A DNA stretch of 64,000 nucleotides from Roseovarius sp. M141 (GTDB lineage Bacteria > Pseudomonadota > Alphaproteobacteria > Rhodobacterales > Rhodobacteraceae): positions 2,852,001-2,916,000 of the forward strand of contig NZ_VCNH01000008.1 of the NCBI RefSeq assembly GCF_024355225.1, read 5' to 3'. The number at the start of each line of letters is the position of its first letter. Position 1 is the stretch's first letter. Below, in pieces: positions 8,906 through 17,378 of this stretch. The notes beneath the pieces were generated by a model. That model worked only from the letters and a program-made list of their open reading frames with translations, made no database searches and was not told where the DNA came from. The position numbers and the translations under genes are program-made.

Positions 8906-9369
8906 GTTAAATCCGGCATTCCATGGTATACCGAGCTAGGGTTAGTCCCATCGCCGTCCTTTGTCTACTGCATGGGTTCCCGGTTTATCCTGAAGGTCTT
9001 TTTGGTTCTGACTGATCCCGCGCAGACAGGGCGATTCTCGGATATTACCATCGACGCCACCCAAAGCCCGGAATCCAACCGCAAGGCATCTTTCGTAAAC
9101 GCGATACAAAGAGAAGGCCTTACTTGGAAAACTTGATAGACAGTCACTTCCGGCGTCCGACTGGCAGTTTTTCCTTTATATCATAGCTATTTGGACCACT
9201 GCGTCGCCAATGCCCCTGACCAGCACGGCGCGGCCACAACCCTCCCGAAAACGCCGTTCCCCTACTTGATCGGTAGGAAAGCACTCCTCTAGATGACGGC
9301 GGCACCACGGGGCGGGGGTCTGCCGAAGCATGTAAAACGTAGCGCCTTCAAAAAAGGATCACAGGGAAA
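8906..9369. other. 464-bp intergenic region, glcB / tsx-like gene
   Basis: No credible gene on either strand. It holds both divergent promoters. A possible AT-rich -10-like stretch (TTTATATCATAGC) lies near 9175, and an AGGG precedes the porin ATG. No recognised riboswitch was found. Confidence 0.5.
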
Positions 9370-10173
9370 ATGACTCTCAAATCGCATTTGGCCAGGCTCT
9401 TCGCCGGGGTCGCGCTGACGGCAGGACTGACGGCGGGAACCTCCGCAATCGCGGATTTCTCGATGACCGAAGTCCAACTGCACTTTGGCGACAAATACAA
9501 GCTGGGCCGCAACGGCAATTTTCCAATTTTCGACAATACCACTAGACGACAGACGATCACGCTCGACCATTTTTCGACCAACGACGTCGGCGATCTGTTC
9601 TTCTTTGTCGACTTTTTCCGTGACCTCGACAAGCTGACGCCAGACACACGCGCCGAAGGCGACCAGTACGGCGAGATCTACTATCACCTTCACGGCAGCC
9701 AGCTGGGCCTCGCCTTTCCCGAAGCGAGCTTTGTCAAGGCGCTGGATTTCGGTGTGGCGCTGAATCAGGGAACGGACGTGTCGGCCGGGCTCGTCGGTCC
9801 GCGACTGGCTTTTGACGTTCCGGGCTTTCGCGTGCTGTCGCTTGGTCTCTACGCTTATGACAACTTTGCCGATCCGTTCAACCGTAGCCTCGACACCACC
9901 TATCAGGCAACCATTGTCTGGGATGTCCCTTTCGACATCGGCGCGCAGAAGTTTCAGACCAAGGGTTTTGTCGATTTTATCGGCTCGCAGGGCTCGAACG
10001 TGGCCAATCAGGTGATCTTTTCGCCACAGGTCCGCTGGGATATCGGTCATGCCTTCGGCGGTAAGGAAAACAAGATCCATCTGGGTGTCGAATATATTCA
10101 TTTCGAAAATAAGTTTGGCATCTCCAGCGTTGACGAGGATGCCTACAGCGTCTTCCTTGGCTTCAAGTTCTGA
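9370..10173 (+). CDS. Tsx-like outer-membrane nucleoside channel
   Basis: 267 aa with an N-terminal signal peptide (about residues 1-28, ending near SAIA) and an alternating beta-strand pattern ending in the outer-membrane C-terminal phenylalanine (SVFLGFKF). The mature start DFSMTEVQLHFGDKY and the repeated aromatic/acidic strands fit the nucleoside-specific channel (Tsx/OmpK) family. The likely role is diffusion of nucleosides or nucleobases across the outer membrane, consistent with the flanking purine genes. ATG 9370 is preceded by AGGG. Its right side is the start of the degraded mobile-element zone. Confidence 0.8.
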   Translation: MTLKSHLARLFAGVALTAGLTAGTSAIADFSMTEVQLHFGDKYKLGRNGNFPIFDNTTRRQTITLDHFSTNDVGDLFFFVDFFRDLDKLTPDTRAEGDQYGEIYYHLHGSQLGLAFPEASFVKALDFGVALNQGTDVSAGLVGPRLAFDVPGFRVLSLGLYAYDNFADPFNRSLDTTYQATIVWDVPFDIGAQKFQTKGFVDFIGSQGSNVANQVIFSPQVRWDIGHAFGGKENKIHLGVEYIHFENKFGISSVDEDAYSVFLGFKF

Positions 10174-10447
10174 CAGTGGGCTGTTTCAAACCTGTATCAG
10201 GATCAACGCCAGCAATAAAATACGATGCTGGACGGCGTTGCGCGTTGATGCTGCGATGCCCGGGGGGGTCTTCAAACCATGGAGACTCCAACATGGTCTA
10301 GAATGCAACGTGCCTCATCGGCTTCGCCGAAACCGACGAGGCCCACGCTGTCCAGCCACGGTAGACTTCGGGCCAACCGAATGATTGCCGTCTCTGCGCT
10401 GCTTTGGAGAAAATCCTGGCAAGTGATTCTGTCAGACAATCGGGAAG

Positions 10448-10600
10448 ATCGATCCGAACAGAATCACTGCTGTCACTATTGGCCACCCTCCGCCACGATC
10501 TGTCGCCATCGAAAGCGCCATGATCGTGACGGACCCATAGATCACGCCAAAGGCATCGTGTTCGATCCGGTCGATCCAGGCCTAACTTCGGCCCGTATCG
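10448..10600 (-). pseudogene. Relic of a small membrane protein (unassigned)
   Basis: One minus-strand frame reads WIDRIEHDAFGVIYGSVTI followed by MALSMATD and a hydrophobic run VTAVILFGSIFPIV, then stops. It looks like the N-terminal part of an integral membrane protein but has no valid start and is cut by a stop. Family not identified; the rest of 10174-10614 shows nothing coding. Confidence 0.35.
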
Positions 10601-10614
10601 TTCCTTGCTCTGGA

Positions 10615-11570
10615 TCAATCATTGTCGCGACCCAGACCGATGCCACCATCACAATGCGCGATCAGCCTAGCCGTGTCTTCTGAAGTCCAGTCATTCGGTG
10701 CAGTTACCGCCACCCAGGGGCCGATGAAATCAGACCCGTAGTAGACGTGGCCATGCCCGGCGAATGCCGAATTGGCTAAGGTAGATCCACGGCCAGTCGG
10801 CATCGCGTTGCAACCCGCATGAACTGCATATCCGGCGATACGTCCGGTCCCGGTGCTTCGTTCATCCAAGCAGGTGACCGGAGCAGTGACGCCGATTCAT
10901 AAAAGATAATCGGGTCGTTAGAATATTGCAGACAGGCGATCCGCATCCTGCCCCAGCCATCCGGTCCGCCTGCTTCCGTTGCATGCGAGGCAAAACGCAC
11001 GAGTTGCCCGTCACCTAAAGTCGGAGCGATATAGGGGCTATCGGGATTTCGCGATGCCCTGCCACATTGTTGACGGGAACGGTGGGCCAGCCCAGAACGC
11101 ACCATTGATAGGACCGCCCAGCAAGGCAAACAGGTCTGTACCGTGCATGGAAGACCATGCACTACGGCTGAGGCCATGGATATACAGCCTAGGCCGCGCA
11201 TCTCTGGGAAGGTCGCGCCAATAGCTTTGAACGGTACCGATCAAAGCGTCGGCCTGATTGAGACCGGAACGTGTTTCGAGGATCAGGGCGAGCGGTGATT
11301 GCAGATAGGGATACTGCACGGCAATCGTCGCTATGTTGCCCCCGTGCATGTGCTCAACCATGTCCACGGCACTGGTATCAAGCCAGCCTGTCATTATTGG
11401 CAGCGCCATGATCAGCACGTCCCAATCAAAGCCGCCTTGGCGTATCATTTCCCTCAGCGCGACATCGTCGCGCTCTTGCGCCGTACCTGCCTGTGCCAAG
11501 CCAACATAAACGCGGACGGCCTGCATGGCGTCGCGCCCCGGCAGGGTCGGTGGATGCGGAGTTCGAGCCC
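10615..11570 (-). pseudogene. Frameshifted, N-terminally truncated Abhydrolase_9 (alpha/beta-hydrolase) gene
   Basis: Three minus-strand fragments in different frames follow the order of the Abhydrolase_9 (formerly DUF2319) family. The first is VRVYVGLAQAGTAQERDDV through HGGNIATIAVQYPYLQSP and PRLYIHGLS to FWAGPPFP (11526-11045). The second is LGDGQLVRFASHA...RIACLQYSNDPIIFYES (about 11010-10880). The last is GHGHVYYGSDFIGPWVAVTAP...EDTARLIAH (about 10750-10620). At least two frameshifts separate them and the membrane N-terminal half is gone, replaced by the IS630 insertion that begins at 11574. It is non-functional as sequenced. Confidence 0.75.
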
Positions 11571-11573
11571 CTA

Positions 11574-12726
11574 GTCACCCGGAACCAAATTTGCCATCAT
11601 TGATATGAGGCAAATTTTGGGGGGTACGGCATGCGGGGTCGGGCATCTGTTGCGATTTCACTCAGCGATGAGGAGCGCGGTTTTCTGGAAGCGCAGTTGC
11701 GCAGGCACAAGGCGGCGCGGTCGCTGTCCGACAGGTGCCGGATCGTGTTGAGGTGCGCTGACGGCCTGACCAGCAAGGAGATCGCCGCCGAACTCGGCCA
11801 TTCCGAGCATACGGTCGGCAAGTGGCGGCGGCGGTTTGCCGAGCAGCGCATCGAAGGCCTTTCTGACGAGTATCGCGCGGGCCGCCCACGAACGATCTCG
11901 GACGAACAGGTTGCCGATGTGATCAAACGAACGCTGGAAACCACGCCAAAGGATGCAACCCATTGGTCGATCCGGTCGATGGCCGAAGAAATCGGCCTGT
12001 CACACACCACGATTCGCCGCATCTGGAACGCCTTTGGGCTGCAGCCGCACCGCGCTGAAACCTTCAAGCTGTCCACCGACCCGCTGTTCGTGGACAAGGT
12101 GCAGGACGTGGTCGGCCTCTACATGTCGCCGCCGAACCGGGCTATCGTATTGTGTGTAGATGAAAAATCCCAGATTCAGGCGCTGGATCGCGAACAGCCG
12201 GTGTTGCCCATGGCCCCCGGCGTGGCCGAGCGGAGAACCCATACCTACACCCGAAACGGCACGACATCGTTGTTTGCCGCCCTCGACATTGCCACCGGAG
12301 CGGTGATCGGGAAGTGCTACAAACGCCACCGCGCGACGGAGTTCCTCGACTTCCTCAAGGAACTCGACCGCAGGATACCCAAGGGGCGGGACGTGCATAT
12401 CGTCATGGATAACTACGCCACCCACAAGACGCCCGGGGGTCAAGGCATGGCTGGCGCGCCGCCCGCACTGGCATGTGCATTTCACACCGACATCGGCAAG
12501 CTGGCTGAACCAGGTCGAACGCTGGTTTGCCGAGTTAACCCGCAAACAAATCCAGCGCGGCGTTCACCGCTCTGTCGCGGAACTCGAAGCCGATATCGCC
12601 GCATTTATCGATGCCCACAACGAGAACCCCAAGCCCTACAAATGGGTCAAGTCCGCCGACGAAATCCTAGCCTCCGTCAAAAGGTTCTGTCAGAAAACAC
12701 TGGCAGGAACTTCAGATTCAGGTGAC
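11574..12726 (+). mobile_element. IS630-family insertion sequence
   Basis: About 1.15 kb bounded by TA dinucleotides (11572-11573 and 12727-12728), the expected IS630 target duplication. The inverted ends begin GTCACC on both sides (GTCACCCGGA left; GTCACCTGAA on the right complement), imperfect after six bases. It contains one transposase gene with an internal frameshift. It interrupts or abuts the Abhydrolase_9 relic on the left and an IS5-family end on the right. Confidence 0.82.
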
Positions 12727-12729
12727 TAG
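11631..12729 (+). pseudogene. IS630-family transposase, +1 frameshift
   Basis: The frame-1 product opens with a helix-turn-helix region (LTSKEIAAELGHSEHTVGKW, THWSIRSMAEEIGLSHTTIR) and then the catalytic core with VDEKSQIQALDREQP (first Asp) and VMDNYATHKTP (second Asp). At a run of five G (12435-12439) the frame is lost. The remaining domain, including FTPTSASWLNQVERWFAEL with the catalytic Glu and GVHRSVAELEADI, continues in another frame to TAG at 12727-12729. Removing one G restores a continuous DDE transposase. This could be a genuine mutation, a sequencing error, or programmed frameshifting; the last is unproven. The stop codon uses the TA of the target duplication. Confidence 0.85.
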
Positions 12730-13089
12730 GCTCTGGACCCATTGATTGGCTTGAAGCTACGAGTCCTTGATGATTCAAGCTCCCGGAGTGATGGGGGGGC
12801 TGATGAGCAATCTTTACGGGCTGAGCGAAGATCAGATAGCGCGGCTTCGGCCATATTTCCGAAGAGCCATGGGGTGCCGCGTGTCGGCGACCGGCGCGTT
12901 CTGAGTGGCATTATCGTCATAAATCGCAATGGGTTGCTCTGGCGCGATGCTCCCCGGGAGTATGGTCCGCACAAGACCCTCTACAACCGCTGGAAACGGT
13001 GGAGCGACATGGGGTGTTCGCGCGAATCATGACGGGCCTGGCCGCCGAGGCACCCGACCACAAGACAATCTCGATTGATGCAACCTATC

Positions 13090-13128
13090 CGCTGCCCGGC
13101 AGGGGTTTGCCTACAAACCACGAGAGGG
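13090..13128 (+). repeat. 39-bp insert A in IS5 transposase
   Basis: Interrupts the conserved DATY-LKAHRTAS segment between ACCTATC and TCAAAGCAC, keeping frame. It begins CGCTGCCCGGCAGG, has a central hairpin GGTTTG-CCTA-CAAACC and ends ACGAGAGGG. The same two ends bound insert B. Confidence 0.6.
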
Positions 13129-13212
13129 TCAAAGCACACCGCACGGCCTCGAGCCTGCGGGTGAAAAAGGGGGCATGGACGTCTGATAGGGCGAACGAAG
13201 GGCGGCATGACC

Positions 13213-13250
13213 CGTTGCCCGGCAGGCAATTGGAACAATCGACGAGAGGG
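13213..13250 (+). repeat. 38-bp insert B in IS5 transposase
   Basis: Interrupts the GGMN-TKLHAV segment of the same gene. It begins CGTTGCCCGGCAGG, has a different central hairpin (ATTG-GAA-CAAT) and ends ACGAGAGGG. It shares 13 of 14 left-end and all 9 right-end bases with insert A. Confidence 0.6.
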
Positions 13251-13342
13251 ACGAAGCTGCATGCTGTCACCGACACGATTGGACGGCCGCTCAAGTTCTT
13301 CATGACCGCAGGCCAGGTCAGCGACTTCTGTGGTTGCCGCCC

Positions 13343-13596
13343 GTGATGCAAGAATTTTTTGACCCTACTTGCGCGTGATCGAGTGCGAACTTCTGTCAGG
13401 CCTCGTGATGCGGCACTTCCATTAGCCGCGGGCCGGGATGGTGATCAGCGGATTGGGTCCAAATCTACACCTCGAGCTTTCAGCTCGTATCGCTGAACTG
13501 GTTTTCTCAATCCGGATCTGTTCGATCATTTTGCCCATTCAGGTCGTCGTCTTCTCACACCCCCTTGGCACCGTCGCTAGCGGTTCGACATGCGCA
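13343..13596 (-). other. Noncoding end of the IS110-type element; candidate guide-RNA region
   Basis: 254 bp without coding potential between the transposase 3' end and the left subterminal repeat. In IS1111-group elements the recombinase guide (seek/bridge) RNA is encoded in the noncoding segment on the 3' side of the transposase, so this is where one would be expected. No specific guide loops were matched to the target by eye. Confidence 0.35.
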
Positions 13597-14546
13597 TCAT
13601 GCCGCGACTGCCAGCGCCGGATCCTTGTAATCCTCGTTTTTTGTTAACATCGCCCAGATCTGCCGCGCCATCTTGTTGGCCAGCGCGATTGCGACCAGCA
13701 TGGTGGGTTTGCGCGCTAACATGCGTGACAGCCAGTTGCCCTGCGCAAGAGTGCGCCGCCCAAGCCAGCCCAGTCGCGACATTGCGCCCATGACCAGAAG
13801 GCGTCGGATGTCGGCCTGACCGGCTTTGGTCATCCGCCCCAAGCGCTCCTTGCCGCCCGAGGAATGCTGCCTGGGTACAAGGCCCAACCAAGCCGCAAAG
13901 TTGCGCCCGGTTTTAAAATGCGCCATGTTCCAGCCCGAAAGCTTCCACCGCGATGGCCGTCAGCGGGCCGACGCCTGGCATGGTCTGCAGTCGGCGCCAG
14001 CAGGTCCTGGCACTCCTCCCGGATCAGCGCGGGCAAATCTGAAGTATCATCGTCCACAAGCGCTGTCATGCGATCAAGGTAGCGTATTCCTACGGGAAAG
14101 ACGTCGCCATGCTCATACAGCAGAGCCCGCAAGGCGTTCACATCCGCGGTGCGCTGATGAACTAGCCGCTCCCGGCCACGGAAAACCGCCGCGCGGGACT
14201 GCTGCTCAACTGTCTTGGGCTCCACGAAGCGCATCTCGGCCTGGCGGGCCGCGATGACGATCGCCTCAGCATCGGCGGCGTCATTCTTCTGGCGCTTCAC
14301 GAACGGGCGCACGTATTGCGGCGCGATCAGCTTCACCTCGTGCCCAAGCGCTTCCATTTCGCGCGCCCAATAGTGCGCGCCACCACAGGCTTCGAAGATG
14401 ATCAGGCAGGGGGCCTGCTGGGCCATGAACGCGGGGAACTGCTGTCGCGTAAGTTTCTTGCGAAACTGCACCTCCCCCGAACGCAGGGCTGCGTGGACCT
14501 GAAAAACATTTTTTGCCAGATCGACTCCGATCATCATATCGTTCAT
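13597..14546 (-). pseudogene. IS110-family DEDD transposase, degenerate
   Basis: Starts MNDMMIGVDLAKNVFQVHAA, with the RuvC-like first Asp in GVDLAKN, the Glu in FEACGGAHYWA, and the Asp pair in KNDAADAEAI. This N-terminal DEDD domain reads through to about LIREECQDLL. The C-terminal Tnp_20 domain with FAAWLGLVPRQHSSGGK and GQADIRRLLVMGAM is in a different frame. The joining MPGVGPLTAIAVEAF segment is recoverable only by changing frame twice (about 13930-14030), with probable small deletions. Confidence 0.82.
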
Positions 14547-14772
14547 CTCGCCGTCCTCTCTGTTGTGTGGCCTTGAACACCACAACCTTGGCACGTTGCG
14601 ATGCCGTCGGGGAGGGCGGCAACCACTCCATCTACGCCGGGGCCAAGGCTTTGGTGAACGGCCTGCCCGCGGCCGACTGGCTGCCGGGAGATCGGGGATA
14701 CGACGCGAAAAGCAGCACATGAACAAATAGCGCGTCATGTCGGAAATGGCCCCTTGATCAAGGAATTATGTA

Positions 14773-15150
14773 GTGAACACTCCAGTAAACCCTGACACCA
14801 TCGCGCCGTCGGCCAACCACCATAAACATGGTTTCCATTTTATTCCGGCGCAGCTTGATGACGCTTTCAGGTCAGTTGGGCGGGAGGGCGGACGGATCAT
14901 GCCCCGACCGTGCAGGCGAACAGCAGAAAATTGCCTGATCCGTCATGCGCGCGCCACTGGGAAAAGACATGCGGTCTTACAGAACGTCGTCAAGGTCATC
15001 AGTTATATCGTTGGAGAGGAGAGTATTCTGGCCTATATTGAGGCGCACCGGAAAATCGCCGGCCCTCATATGTCGCCATGGATCTTGCTGGTCGCCTCAG
15101 CCCTTGGGAAGCCGCACTATAAGGCCGACGACGTTACTGCGGCCGGATAG
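14773..15150 (+). CDS. Unrecognised ORF, possibly a gene fragment
   Basis: 125 codons from a GTG with no ribosome-binding site. The first half is low-complexity and unconvincing. The second half (GKRHAVLQNVVKVISYIVG, ESILAYIEAHRKIAGPHMS, PWILLVASALGKPHY) looks like real globular, helix-rich protein. It may be the C-terminal part of a gene truncated by the neighbouring IS. I do not recognise the family. An isolated AGGAG plus short ATG frame follows at 15178. Confidence 0.35.
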   Translation: MNTPVNPDTIAPSANHHKHGFHFIPAQLDDAFRSVGREGGRIMPRPCRRTAENCLIRHARATGKRHAVLQNVVKVISYIVGEESILAYIEAHRKIAGPHMSPWILLVASALGKPHYKADDVTAAG

Positions 15151-15218
15151 ACATAACTCACTAGGAGAGCATTAATATGGTCTTCACATTGGGCTTGCAG
15201 ATCTCCGCTCCGCCGTCG

Positions 15219-15359
15219 TCACGCTGAAAAGCCATCATGGACCACTTCCAGCTTATTACCCCAGGGGTCGCGCAGATAGGCGCCGAAGACATCGGGCATC
15301 GGATAGGCCGCGCGAACAGATTCGATCGCTACAGATGTCGTCGGTTTCTTTCCAGCCAC
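15219..15359 (-). pseudogene. C-terminal remnant of a VOC (glyoxalase-like) protein
   Basis: The 46-residue frame ends IESVRAAYPMPDVFGAY, LRDPWGNKLEVVHDGFSA and stop. The AYLRDPWGNKLEVV motif with its metal-ligand Glu is the standard end of vicinal-oxygen-chelate enzymes such as glyoxalase/dioxygenase-fold proteins. Everything upstream is missing (in-frame stop at about 15360). Confidence 0.65.
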
Positions 15360-15430
15360 CTAAATCCGGATCACACCTTTACTCAGGAGCTTGACTGATC
15401 TTAGTTCCTGCAATTCCGACCTGCCCAATA

Positions 15431-16309
15431 TCAGGTTGGATCGGTGCGCACGTCAAGCGCGTCGCGCAGCCCGTCACCGATGAAATTGAAGCTGGTCACG
15501 GCAATGGTGATGGTGATGCCGGGAATGATTGCCAGCCAGGGCGCGGTGGCCAGATATTGCTGCGCTCCGTTGAGCATGTTGCCCCAACTTGGAAGCGGGG
15601 CCTGAATTCCATAGCCCAGAAAACTGATATAGGCTTCCAATAATATCGCGCGGGCCACGGTCAGCGTTGCCGCAACGATGATCGGGCCGACGATATTGGG
15701 CAGCAATTCACGGAACATGATATGCGCGTTGCTAAGGCCCAGCATCCGCCCAGCCATGACAAAATCCCGCTCTCGCAGGGATTTCACCTCGGACTCCACG
15801 ATGCGGGCGATCTCCATCCAGCTGGTGATTGCGATGATGACGGTGATCATGATCGGGCTGGGCTTGATGAAAGCGGCCAGTGCCAGCAGCAGGAAGATCG
15901 ACGGGAAGGCCAGGAACGCATCGACGAAACGCATCAGGACTGAATTCACCTTGCCGCCGTAATAACCTGCGACGACACCGATGACAGTTCCGATCACGGT
16001 TGAAATAACCATCGCAAAGAACCCGACCAGCAAAGATATGCGCCCGGCCATCAGCAGACGCGCCGCCAGATCACGGCCCAGCGGATCAGTGCCCAGATAA
16101 TGCTGGCCGGTGAACGGAGGGGAGAAACGCGCCGCCAGATCGATATAAAGCTCGTCAAAGGCCAGAAGGTAAGGGCCGAACACACAGGCCAGCGTCAGTA
16201 TCAAAAGCATGGCAAGACCGACCATCGCCAACCGGTGCCGCGCAAAGCGCTTCATGCCACGGCTATTCCACCAGTGATGGGCGGGAGGGGCGATCTGGGT
16301 GGCGTTCAT
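15431..16309 (-). CDS. ABC transporter permease, DppC/OppC type
   Basis: 292-aa inner-membrane subunit of a peptide/opine/nickel-type importer. It shows the N-terminal OppC-like cytoplasmic/TM1 segment (RHRLAMVGLAMLLILTLACV), the LGTDPLGRDLAARLLMAGR block, about six TM helices and the EAA loop (FVMAGRMLGLSNAHIMFREL) that contacts the ATPase. Last gene of a four-gene leftward unit; 33 bp separate it from the DppB-type gene. Substrate unknown. Confidence 0.93.
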   Translation of the reverse strand: MNATQIAPPAHHWWNSRGMKRFARHRLAMVGLAMLLILTLACVFGPYLLAFDELYIDLAARFSPPFTGQHYLGTDPLGRDLAARLLMAGRISLLVGFFAMVISTVIGTVIGVVAGYYGGKVNSVLMRFVDAFLAFPSIFLLLALAAFIKPSPIMITVIIAITSWMEIARIVESEVKSLRERDFVMAGRMLGLSNAHIMFRELLPNIVGPIIVAATLTVARAILLEAYISFLGYGIQAPLPSWGNMLNGAQQYLATAPWLAIIPGITITIAVTSFNFIGDGLRDALDVRTDPT

Positions 16310-16342
16310 GTCAGGTCCTTCGCAGCTTGGCGGGTGGGGTCG

Positions 16343-17296
16343 TCAGCTAAGACGGATTCGCGGATCGATTGCGGCGGCAACCAGATCTGCGATCAGATTG
16401 CCCACAAGAACGAGGATGGCGGAAAACATCAGAAGGCCCATGACAACCGGGTAGTCGCTGTAGCCAAGACTGTCGAGAAACAGCCGCCCCATGCCGGGCC
16501 AGGTGAACACGGTCTCGGTCACCAGGGCGCCGCTCAGCAGGTTGGGCAATTGCATCCCCGCAAGGGTGATCATCGGCAGCAGGGCGTTGCCAACCACATG
16601 CTTCATCAGCACCCGGCGTTCGCTCGCGCCTTTGGCGCGGGCTGTCTTGACGAAATCCTGATTGATCACGTCCAGCGTCGAGGTGCGCATGTACCTGCTC
16701 CAGATTGCGATATTCACCAGCGCCAGCACCAGACTGGGCATGATCAGATGATGCAGGTAATCGAGAACCGATTGATCGCCGATGGTGTACATATTGCCCG
16801 CAGGCAGCCAGCCGAGTTTCAGTGAAAACAGATATATCCCGACCAGACCGAACCAGAATGTCGGGATCGAAAGCGCGATCATCGCGCCGATCGTGGCGGT
16901 ATAGTCAAAGGTGGAATAACGGTGCGTCGCGCCGCGAATGCCGATCCACGTCCCAATCGCGATAGAGATGACCGTTGACGTTCCCATCAACAGGAACGTT
17001 GCGAAAAGGTGCCGCCCGATGACGGTCAGAACCGGCTGGTTGTCGCGATAGGACGTGCCCCAATCCCCCTGCAGCAACCGCCAGGCCCATTCGAGATACT
17101 GGATCGGCAGGGGGCGGTTCAGGCCCATCTGCTCCGAAATCCGGTCCAACGTTTCCTGCGTCATGCCCGGCGTCAGCGCATATTGCGAAAGCGGCCCGCC
17201 GGGGGTCAGGTGCAGCACGCCGAACCCGATCATCGACACGATGATCAGCAGAACGAGGCTCTGTCCAAGGCGGTTCAGAATGTAACTGGCCATCAC
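16343..17296 (-). CDS. ABC transporter permease, DppB/OppB type
   Basis: 317-aa inner-membrane subunit pairing with the DppC-type protein. It begins ILNRLGQSLVLLIIVSMIGF and has the LTPGGP element, the GTSYRDNQPVLTVIGRHL segment, six predicted TM helices and the EAA loop FVKTARAKGASERRVLMKHV. It lies downstream of the binding-protein gene, separated by an 82-bp gap containing a strong hairpin. Confidence 0.93.
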   Translation of the reverse strand: MMASYILNRLGQSLVLLIIVSMIGFGVLHLTPGGPLSQYALTPGMTQETLDRISEQMGLNRPLPIQYLEWAWRLLQGDWGTSYRDNQPVLTVIGRHLFATFLLMGTSTVISIAIGTWIGIRGATHRYSTFDYTATIGAMIALSIPTFWFGLVGIYLFSLKLGWLPAGNMYTIGDQSVLDYLHHLIMPSLVLALVNIAIWSRYMRTSTLDVINQDFVKTARAKGASERRVLMKHVVGNALLPMITLAGMQLPNLLSGALVTETVFTWPGMGRLFLDSLGYSDYPVVMGLLMFSAILVLVGNLIADLVAAAIDPRIRLS

Positions 17297-17349
17297 TGCT
17301 CCTGTTGGTCGGTCGGCGCGCTGCCTATTTCATCGGCAGAGGAGTGCGA

Positions 17350-17372
17350 GGCCGGGCAAGTCATGCCCGGCC
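17350..17372 (-). terminator. Intergenic hairpin after the binding-protein gene
   Basis: A 9-bp perfect stem GGCCGGGCA/TGCCCGGCC with a 5-nt loop, 6 bp past the stop of the substrate-binding protein gene and without a U-run. Such stems commonly raise binding-protein expression relative to the permeases by protecting the upstream mRNA or partly terminating transcription. Confidence 0.6.
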
Positions 17373-17378
17373 CGAACT

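Larger units (their letters stand above)
13325..14631 (-). mobile_element. IS110/IS1111-group insertion sequence inside the IS5 relic
   Basis: Subterminal 13-bp perfect inverted repeats GTGGTTGCCGCCC (13330-13342) and its complement (14614-14626), each five bases in from the ends, are characteristic of the IS1111 group. Joining the flanks at the duplicated CT (13325-13326 and 14632-14633) restores the IS5 reading CAGCGA-CT-ACGCCGG, which fixes the boundaries. It contains one degenerate DEDD transposase gene on the minus strand and about 250 bp of noncoding DNA between the gene's 3' end and the left repeat. Confidence 0.8.
12803..14722 (+). pseudogene. IS5-family transposase relic, split by an IS110-type element
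   Basis: Part 1 (12803-13324) reads MSNLYGLSEDQIARLRPYF, then shifts frame to PKSHGVPRVGDRRVLSGII and DAPREYGPHKTLYNRWKRW, shifts again to FARIMTGLAAEAPDHKTISI, and reaches LHAVTDTIGRPLKFFMTAGQ. Part 2 (14633-14722) resumes with YAGAKALVNGLPAADWLPG and DRGYDA before being cut. At least three frame changes, two short inserts (13090-13128, 13213-13250) and the 1.3-kb IS110-type insertion inactivate it. The left terminal sequence probably starts at about 12730, immediately beside the IS630 end. Confidence 0.8.

Noticed and set aside
8885..9136. 83-codon frame in the glcB/porin gap
   Set aside because: No start signal, family or conserved composition.
10298..10618. 106-codon minus-strand frame
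   Set aside because: Different frame from the hydrophobic relic in the same DNA; product is low-complexity.
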